This document shows positions 40,367 to 47,503 of a stretch of DNA of 47,503 nucleotides, one piece after another. Position 1 is the first letter of the stretch. Each line of letters starts with the position of its first letter. Origin of the DNA: Chara braunii (lineage: Eukaryota > Streptophyta > Charophyceae > Charales > Characeae); assembly GCA_003427395.1 (NCBI GenBank), contig BFEA01000022.1, positions 2,378,814-2,426,316 of the forward strand, in the 5' to 3' direction. Under the pieces are notes generated by a model that was not told the origin of the DNA, made no database searches, and saw only the letters and a program-made list of their open reading frames with translations. The position numbers and the translations under genes were made by a program.

Positions 40367-41482
40367 ACTTGTTATGATTAACTTCTGCAAGTAAATACCA
40401 CTGCTACCATGCAGACCAACAAATGATCTGGTTCCTGGCCGAAAAACTCTCGGTTCGACCACACTTCCGCTATCACCTCCTCCTTGCTTCAAACATGCAT
40501 CTTTATGCATGTGATTACTCCTCAAAGCATAAGCATGAATGAGCCAGTGGTCACCGGATCGGCTCAGCAGGTGCAGCCGTCCTCTGGAACGAAAACTCAA
40601 GAGCAACCAATCAAATCAACATCATTCGAAGTCAAATAGATGCAGAAAATGGAAGATGGGTAGATATTATCTTCACGTATAAGGAAGAAGTCTTTCAACT
40701 AATAAATGCTTACGTATAAGGAAGAAGTTTTTCAGCTAATAAATGCTTACGCACCCAATGACTCATCTCAGAGAAGAGATTTTATACAACGGATCTCAGC
40801 AAGGTGTGACACACAAAAGCACCTGCTACTAGCAGGAGATTGGAACACAATGTTAGAGTTGTCTATTGACCAGATTTCCTCATCACACACAGACAGAGAA
40901 GAATTACAGTTAACAGAAGCTCAGGAAATGACCACACTCATGATGGAAAGACCCCTAATAGAACCACTCAGAACAATCTACCCAAAAATCAAAAGATTCA
41001 CCTATAGAAAAAGAAATAGATCGCAACACATAACAAACTCAGCAATAGATTATTTTCTAGTATCCGAAACCCTTGGAGGAGCAATTCATAGCGTAGCAAT
41101 AGGCAAACTCCCTTACAATAATGGGCTAGATCACAATCCAATCTTCATTAAGCTACTCTTCGACCCAGGAGCGCAAACAAATCCTAGCTTCTTCAAGATT
41201 AATAACTCCATTTTAGACACTCCACAAATGAAAGAAGCAATAGCCATAGCATGCATAGACTCGAAAATGGAAGGAGCTGACTTCCCGAGCACAATAGCCA
41301 ACTTATCCAAAGCAGCCTCCATAGCATCAAGAAAACTTGCAGCCAAAAGAAACCAACGCATACAAGAGTTAGAAGCAGCAGTCCAGGTAGTAGAAAAGTT
41401 CCTCATCAATAACCCAGGCCAGATTTCATATGAAGACTCACTAGCTAAAGCAAGAGCAGAATTGGGCGCTTGGAACTCATAG
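40367..41482 (+). pseudogene. LINE endonuclease domain (plus strand)
   Basis: Apurinic-type (EEP) endonuclease of a non-LTR retrotransposon. The N-terminal part is open from about 40367 (WFLAEKLSVRPHF) to the strand RWVDIIF. A 37-bp direct duplication at 40675-40711/40712-40748 shifts the frame. From 40706 the frame is open to 41482 with NAYAPN, LAGDWN at 40829-40846 (catalytic Asp-x-Asn), AIDYFLV and the His motif LDHNP at 41126-41140. The first catalytic motif (the Glu of QE) was not found, so the 5' end is truncated or decayed. Confidence 0.8.
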
Positions 41483-41494
41483 GAAGCAAGGGGA

Positions 41495-43312
41495 ATGAGA
41501 CTAAGAGCAAGGATCAGAGAGTGGGAGGAAGGTGAAAAAATGACGAAGTTTTTTTACCAAAAAATCAAAGCAAGAGGAAGAGACTCTGCCATCCACCAAC
41601 TGAGAGGAGAGGAAGGACTCACTTCATATCCAAGGAAAATGCTAGCAATAGCAGAATCCTTTAATAAAAACCTATACACCTCTAAAACAGAACATCCCAC
41701 TCCGGGACAAGTGACACAAGCAAGAGAATTTTTTTGTAAACACTTGGCCAAAACAATCCCCACAACACTAGCAGAAGAACTGGATGCACCCATTACGAAT
41801 GACGAAATTAAAAGAGCCTTGGACTCAATTAAATCTGGGAAGACTCCGGGATAAGACAGCCTGTCAAAAGAATTTTGCCAAAGATACTGGGAACTCTTAG
41901 GGGACAAGATCAACGTGGGCTTCAGACGATTTAGGAAAGTATCTCAGTACGGGAATAGTCACCCTACTATACAAAAAGGGGACCCCCACTGATATTAAAA
42001 ACTATCGACCTATCACCTTACTAACAGTAGCATACAAAATCCTAGCCAAACTTCTAGCAAACAGAATAAGTAAGATCACCAAAAACTGCTTCCACATAGA
42101 CCAAACGGGCTTCGTCCCGGGCAAATTTATACTAGACAACGTAATGACACTAGTCGAATTTGTAACCTATATTGAGGATAAGAAACTAAATGCAACAATC
42201 CTCTTTTTCGACTTTGAGAAAGCTTATAACCAGGTCAATTGGGATTTCCTCCAACAATGCATGGAAAGGATGGGAGTAGGCCCGAACTTTAGAAACTGGG
42301 TTAGGATTCTATACAATGATGCAGATGGAGCAGTTCAAGTAAATGGTCACATATCCGATCTCTACAAGATGCCTAGATCTGTAAGGCAAGGAGACCCATT
42401 AGCAGCCCCTATATTCCTGTTTATCATGGAGGCAGTAGCATCCTTCCTTAGGAAAGACCCGTCCATACAAAGACTCATAAACCCGACAGGAGACCTCAAC
42501 AGAACACACCACATACCTCCCACGATCATGTTTGCAGACGACTTGACTATACTCATAAGAGCATCCAGCTATCCTTTGAGGCCCTCACCAGAGCAATGCA
42601 CGCATATCAACTAGCTTCCGAAATGCGAATCAACTGGCAAAAAACAGTAGGATGGTGGTTAACGGATGGAAGTATAGATCTCCCCCAAAACATCCCCGAC
42701 GGTATGACTTGGTCAGACCCTAACGACCCGTTGAGAGTTCTAGGGATCCAAATGACAGAACACGGAGCAGAAACAGAAATGACTCCTAGTCTTCTAGCCA
42801 AGATGACAAGTAAATTAAACACCTGGGGCAAAATACACACCTCACTATATGGAAGAGCACTAATATTGAACTCATCCATTTTCGCCATGATGTGGTATGT
42901 AGCAGTCTTTTGGAATCCGAACCAGTCAACGCTGAGAAACCTAAAAAAGAAAGCCACAGCCTATCTGTGGGCAGGAGATGCATCCCGGCAACATTTCATA
43001 ACCAAAGTAGCTTGGCAATATGTCACTAGAAAAAAAGGACAAGGAGGACAGGGAGTCCTGGACCCCACAACCCAAATAAAAGCCCTACAGACCAAATGGA
43101 TCCTTAAGCTCATCACTAGACCTAGCTTACCCTGGCGAGACTTACCCCTAGACGGGATACAACAACTACCAGTATATAACACCCCATCCAACATGGAAGG
43201 CTCCTTCTGGGTAATGAGCAAATCATGGTCAATGAAAGGGGGGAACCAGACCACAACGTACCCAAGAAATGAATCTAGGTTGAAGTTCTGGAAAGGGATC
43301 TTTCGAGACTAG
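41495..43312 (+). pseudogene. LINE reverse transcriptase
   Basis: The RT follows the endonuclease after a stop. 41495-41854 holds the N-terminal region (FFYQKIKARGR, IKSGKTPG, then stop). A decayed stretch (to 42143) keeps LLYKKG and NYRPITLL in shifting frames. 42144-42614 contains FFDFEKAYNQVNW, RQGDPLAAPIF and the catalytic FADD at 42531-42542. 42596-43312 is the thumb (LGIQMTEHG). A deletion or frameshift separates the last two. Non-functional. Confidence 0.88.
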
Positions 43313-44770
43313 AGAGATATTTTCCCAGCTAAAGTCAAGAAACCAAACAACAAGGAGGAAATACTACGACAACCCCTATTCTGCAACCAGTGGATAACAA
43401 AAGAAGATGGTAGCCCGTTCACACTAACCTCAAAGGACACAAGGTGGGGAGTCTGGCTAGAAAAAGAATAACACATCTGGGACGACAACACGAAAGAATG
43501 GAAACAAGACAAACAACTCAGGCAACAGCTCAAGCACCACCATAGGCTAAACCAGAACCTACAGGAAATCATAGCAGCGATCCCACAAGAATGGATCCCA
43601 ACACTAAAAAAAGATAGACAATGGAACACAGGAGACTGGGCCGTAATAGTAAACGAACCTCAACAGAAACACGCACTAGCATATTGGGGCAGAGAAGAAA
43701 ACAAACAAGACTGGTACATATTTACCATGCACGAAATAGAGGAGCCAGGTTCGGACCACAGCAAGATCAGTAAATACTCAAACAACACAAGTCTTTGTCC
43801 ATGAGGATAATCTAAGAAAGATAAGAGTAATAGAAAACGAAGTCCTAACCATCTACCTCCCCCAAACCCCCGTAGAAAACTTAGAAGTCGACCCAGCAGA
43901 ATGGGCATGGAGTCTAAAGCAAGGAACATTAGGAATCGACACCAAATTCAACTTACTACAATACACAACCAGTCTAGGCTATAGGTTGAGACGCCGCTCG
44001 GCAAACCCAGACCCAATAATAGCAGAACGATGGAAAAGACACCTAGAGGTAGAAATAGAACCAGTCGACCCAATACCATGGAACAGAATAACATCCATTC
44101 ACCTGCCCAAATTCCGAAGCCTTCAATGGTTAATCATTTATCTAGCAGTCCCCCTGAACAAATGGTTAAACTTCAGAAGGAAAAAAGAAGACAGAAACTC
44201 ACTGAAAGAATTGTGTGCTAACTGCAACAACGGCCAAATAGAAAAGCTATTCCATTGTTTTCTCCTATGCCCTATAATAAAGCCACTATGGCAGAAAGCA
44301 ACAAGTATATGGAACACGGTAACAGGCACAGCCCTCACAAGCAACAGCACACTTCTATTCCTAGGATTTAATGGCCCGAAAGATTGGAGCCCATTAGAAT
44401 TCACACTTTTCAGAATTCTTAGAAAAGCTGCACTATGGGCTCTATATGGAGGAAAAAATGTCAAGAAACTATAGAAAAGCAAAAAATGCACACTGAAGAA
44501 GCATGGGCGCTACTACAACAACGAGTAGAAACGGAGTACTGGGTCCTATGGCGCAAAGTAAGAAGGAAGATGAAGGAAGACGAAGACAAAGCCAAGGAGC
44601 ACCAAAAGAACTTCGAAGAGAATTTACTACCCAAGGGCAAAATTGTTCTCATCCGGGGCTCAAGCCTAGTTTTCCGATTATGGGAGGAAACCCCACCAAA
44701 TCAACATTCGCAAGACCAGTCACTAAACAGTATCCCCGTATCTCTGGAAGCCAACATACACTCAGAATAG
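43313..44770 (+). pseudogene. LINE C-terminal region with zinc-finger-like motif
   Basis: Downstream of RT the coding trace continues through stops (43469 and 43802). At 43986-44474 an open frame carries LNKWLNFRRKK and a Cys-Cys-His-Cys arrangement (CANC, then FHCFLLC) at about 44215-44271, as in the zf-RVT domain of plant LINEs. 44435-44770 adds a charged helical tail in another frame. The zinc finger binds template RNA in related elements. Confidence 0.72.
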
Positions 44771-44879
44771 TCTATTGGAGAACACACAACAGATACTACC
44801 CTCCAGACCCTAGACTAAACCAACTTGAGAACCCACAGCTAATAGAGACATCTTCATCTCAAACAAGACATAAGACTCA

Positions 44880-45828
44880 GGACTAACATAGATCCAGGAT
44901 AGCCAAGTCCTAAGGCAACAACTAGAAAAGCTTGATACAGCTCAATACTAGAAAGAACAGACAAGAGTGAAAGAAGATAACCAGTATTTAAGTTAGTAAG
45001 CAGCAAGTAAACACGCATAGGAGCGGAGAGGAAGGATAGACGGACCCCAAGGTCCCACCCAAGGCATGACGCCAAGACAACAAGACGTAGAAACACACAG
45101 ATTCCAAGCAAGGGACCCGAACAACAAAACTAGCAACCAAGGAAATCCGACAGCTTAGAAATTGAGAGGAACAGGTAGGAGAAGGTCCAAATAGACAAAA
45201 TGGCAAACCAGACCGCTAGCCTTAGAACTGGAGTTACATTGGAACAGGCTAACTTAAGCAGGGGTGTAGGGTGGTACATCCCTCCTCTGGGAGGTCGTCA
45301 ATGCCGCCCCTTGGGCCTCCACACCGAAAGGGGGAGGAGCGTGAGTAAGTGCTAGAACAACACTTTACCCTTTAGATTGGAAACCGGCAAATCACGACAG
45401 CATTACAACCGAGGGTCTAGGGTTTTGGCTGAAACAAAGCAAGTAGAATTTTAGATTTTTTACAGATTTCAAGAGGCTCATATGTCTTTCAGAACGCTCT
45501 AGCATAACACACCAATCTGACAGCTTCACAGCTGAGGGGAGCAGAACTGGGGTGAGACAGAATGGCAACAGACAGGCAGTGCTAGTACAGGCTAACTTAG
45601 GCAGGGGTGAGAGGGGGTACATCCTTCCTCAGAGAAGTAATCAATGCCACCCACTCGGGCCTCCCAGCCAGAATGGGGAGGAGCGTGCGTGAGTCTCTCA
45701 TGTATTCCATATTGACTTGCCGGGGGAATAGGAACCGGACTGTCGCTCCCCAGAATGGTAGGAGCCAGAACCATGAGGTTCTGTTTTTTAAGGGTATCAC
45801 CTCTCCTAACAAGGAGACTGGTTTTTCA
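44880..45828 (+). repeat. Probable LINE 3' UTR with a repeated approx. 345-bp block
   Basis: A direct repeat is visible: CAGGCTAACTTA..GCAGGGGTG, GGTACATCC, TCAATGCC, GGGCCTCC and GGGGAGGAGCGTG occur in order from about 45246 and again from about 45591. No coding content. It sits between the LINE coding trace and the A-rich tail. Confidence 0.6.
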
Positions 45829-45860
45829 AAAAAAAAAGAAAAAAAGAAAAAAGAAAAGAA
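45828..45860 (+). other. A-rich tail, probable LINE 3' end
   Basis: A decayed poly-A (runs of A broken by single G) follows the presumed 3' UTR. It marks the likely 3' end of the plus-strand LINE. No clear target-site duplication was identified. Confidence 0.55.
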
Positions 45861-46009
45861 GGGTCCCACTGGGTACCTATGCCCCCAGGTAGGCTGGCAA
45901 CCCTAACCACTTCCCCCACAAGGGGGAGTAGCCTTTCCTCGAGGAGAGATCGGTCTCTGACTCACCAAGCAACAGGCAGACCAAGTGCGACTGCTGACTC
46001 GAATGACAA

Positions 46010-46186
46010 GATGACATCAACAGAAATCGAGTTGCAGCAGAGGTCACCAGAAAAGTGCGTGGGAAGGTACCATTCACAACAAAACTCAAATGCATAAACG
46101 ACAGGGCCAGGGCAAAGAAGCACTTCACTCCTTGAACGTCTCCTTATGGAATCTTAGGTGTCAAGGTGTGGGTCTCATATTCATAA
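46010..46186 (+). pseudogene. rps3: NUMT: mitochondrial rps3, 3' end
   Basis: Small-subunit ribosomal protein S3, C-terminal part only. The end YGILGVKVWVSYS with TAA at 46184-46186 matches mitochondrial S3. Upstream in frame, RGKVPF and KCIND resemble the preceding strand region. An in-frame TGA at 46133-46135 breaks it. It sits directly upstream of rpl16, as in plant mitochondrial ribosomal-protein clusters. The left border of the insert is unclear. Confidence 0.7.
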
Positions 46187-46197
46187 AATCAACCATA

Positions 46198-46607
46198 ACA
46201 CATATGCTATATCCAAAACGTACAAAAGTTTGTAAATATCAGAAAGGAAGAAGCAAAGGCTCCCACGCGGTGGCACAGCTTTGTTTTGGAAAATATGGTC
46301 TTAAAAGTTGTGAAGCAGGTCGCATATCATATCAAGGAATTGAAGCGGCGCGTCGTGCCATCACCAGGAAATTTCGGAGAATGGTAAAATATGGGTGAGA
46401 CTTTTTTCAGATATTCCTATTACCAGCAAACCTATAGAAGTAAGGATGGGAAAAGGAAAAGGAAACCCTACAGGTTGGATTGCTCGTGTTTCCCAAGGAC
46501 AAATTATTTTTGAAATGGATGGTGTTAGTTTGTCAAATGCTCAAGCAGCTGCTACTTTAGCTTCACATAAATTGTGTTCGTCCACCAAGTTTGTTCAATG
46601 GTCGTAA
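46198..46607 (+). pseudogene. rpl16: NUMT: mitochondrial rpl16 with one-base deletion
   Basis: Large-subunit ribosomal protein L16. The start MLYPKRTK and the end GKGNPTGWIARVSQGQIIFE..SSTKFVQWS are mitochondrial, not plastid, in type. The frame is intact to about 46387; then one A is missing in RRN (46383-46388), which sends the frame into a TGA at 46396. The remaining sequence reads on in the next frame to the normal TAA at 46605. Length and order are otherwise complete. A single frameshift fits a fairly recent nuclear copy. Confidence 0.92.
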
Positions 46608-46680
46608 TTAGCTCAGAGTCAATCAATGCAAAACACAAAAACAAATATAAACAGTAGTAAAAAAAAAAGGCTCGAAGAGT

Positions 46681-46824
46681 GTGATTGCTGTTGGAGCATA
46701 TTTACAGGTGTCTGATAATTCAGGTGCAAAAATCGTACCGTGTATCAAAATCCTGCATCCTTTCAAAAAACAAAGAGCTATTATAGGTGATACTATAGTA
46801 GTGTCTTTGAAACAAGCACGAATG
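46681..46824 (+). pseudogene. rpl14: NUMT: mitochondrial rpl14, 5' part
   Basis: Large-subunit ribosomal protein L14. The frame begins GTG (ATG expected), then IAVGAYLQVSDNSGAKIV, and continues through RAIIGDTIVVSLKQA. Similarity ends at about 46824, less than half of the gene. The remaining ORF is unrelated. Gene order rps3-rpl16-rpl14 is mitochondrial. To my knowledge rpl14 is retained in Chara mitochondria and absent from land-plant mitochondria. Confidence 0.82.
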
Positions 46825-46949
46825 GGTCGCAACACTCAGAATGTCCATCTCGCTGCGGACTACTGCAGCGTCTCCTTCGCTATCGCGCCTGAGAGAACAA
46901 ACAGTGCAAAGGAGCAATTCATTTTGTAGTGTCGTGGTCGCCCATAAAA

Positions 46950-47002
46950 TTAAGATAAGGCGAATAAAGCAATAGCTTCAGTTAAAGCAAAACCTAAAAT
47001 GG
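46950..47002 (-). pseudogene. atp9: NUMT: mitochondrial atp9, last exon
   Basis: Read on the minus strand from 47002: ILGFALTEAIALFAL, the second membrane helix of ATP synthase subunit c, with the essential Glu in LTEA. The normal end (MMAFLIL..) is replaced by Ser-stop (46950-46952), apparently after a small deletion. The exon begins with the last two bases of an Ala codon, immediately after a group II intron end. Confidence 0.85.
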
Positions 47003-47066
47003 GTAGGGGTCAGATGTGAGTCTCTGCCCTCCGAACCGTACGTGACAGTTTCCCGTCATACAGCTC
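47003..47066 (-). other. NUMT: 3' end of a group II intron in atp9 (domains V and VI)
   Basis: Minus strand 47066-47033 is a 34-nt domain V: arms GAGCTGTA/TACGGTTC, upper stem GACGG/CTGTC, GAAA tetraloop, ACG bulge, and the catalytic AGC triad. Domain VI follows with GGGCAGA pairing TCTG and CCC around a bulged A at 47010. The intron ends ..CCCCTAC at 47003, so the bulged A is the eighth nucleotide from the end, the usual branch-point distance. The terminal AC fits the AY rule. The intron splits the Ala codon after its first base. Group II introns self-splice through this machinery; here it is a nuclear fossil. Confidence 0.85.
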
Positions 47067-47503
47067 TCCATCAGCGTTCCGTCCGTCGATGAAGCTCCTC
47101 GATCGCAGGTGAGTTCTCCTCTTGGTCCTTGCCGTTCCCCCTTGTTCTTCGGCCCTCAACATGCAGCCAACCTTAATTTTATTTTATTTTTTCTCCCGCC
47201 AGCCGTTTCCCTTGCCCGCGCTTCAACTCCAAGCTGATGCAGCGGGAACCCGCTTCAATACCACTGAAATGAGCCAAGTACTCGTCAAATTCAACCTCGC
47301 ATACATCAATGAACATTCACATGAGAGATTACACATGAGAAGCCAAATCGCTGGAAGATGTCGTCTCCAATATCATTATCAATATACAAGATGCCGCACG
47401 ACCACACACACAGCGGATCTCAATCAGGTGGCGGCTAAGGCTTCTCTCTCTTCCCTCTCACTCTCTCTTGTCTCGCTTCTCTCTCTGTGACCTGGCTCAC
47501 TCT
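47067..47503. other. Right end, nothing assigned
   Basis: Positions just right of 47066 may still be intron domain IV. No protein motif is recognised. A TC-rich run closes the window (47440-47485). Confidence 0.4.

Noticed and set aside
46198-46607. Plastid rpl16
   Set aside because: Start MLYPKRTK and the GKGNPTGWIARVS..TKFVQWS end are of the mitochondrial type, and rps3 and atp9 neighbours are mitochondrial.

Overview
The window is nuclear DNA of a streptophyte. I infer a charophycean green alga of the Chara type. The evidence is a plant-type autoinhibited Ca2+-ATPase broken into exons, Ty3/gypsy and LINE retroelements, very long GA/TC microsatellites, and a nuclear copy of mitochondrial DNA carrying rps3-rpl16-rpl14. 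To my knowledge rpl14 is kept in Chara mitochondria but lost from land-plant mitochondria. The species is an inference. No complete intact gene is visible; nearly everything is transposon debris, satellite or intron.

Layout. 1-4.5 kb: 5' two thirds of a decayed Ty3/gypsy element (gag, zinc knuckle, protease, RT, RNase H), opened by a tandem CACGTCAGC array. 4.5-11.5 kb: non-coding, AT-rich in its middle, with two families of repeated stem-loops (6.2-6.9 kb and 7.1-7.9 kb). The second, seven nested hairpins with an invariant ATCTTA loop and covarying stems, is the best candidate for something undescribed. 11.5-13 kb: open gypsy integrase, polypurine tract and start of a 3' LTR. 13-18.9 kb: a host gene region with two phase-0 exons of a type IIB Ca2+-ATPase (15192-15317 and 18301-18390) around a 3-kb repeat-filled intron.

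18.9-24 kb: LTR family X. One plus-strand copy (LTR, PBS, leader with GA tract and W-box-like array, gag start) meets a minus-strand LTR with an integrase tail. 24.9-29.3 kb: three adjoining satellites, all with a period near 92 bp, crossed by a 355-N gap. 29.9-32.4 kb: diverged tandem units about 1.23 kb apart, packed with different perfect hairpins. 33.2-34.4 kb: minus-strand LINE 5' part. 34.4-40 kb: second plus-strand family-X element (LTR, PBS, leader, gag, protease, truncated RT). 40.4-45.9 kb: plus-strand LINE (endonuclease, RT, C-terminal zinc finger, A-rich tail). 46.0-47.1 kb: nuclear mitochondrial insert with broken rps3, rpl16 and rpl14, and on the other strand the last exon of atp9 still joined to domains V and VI of a group II intron.

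The pieces do not form a pathway. They record nested insertion around one host gene. Three places in the assembly are joined by a single N between identical or simple-repeat flanks and are probably unmerged contig overlaps.
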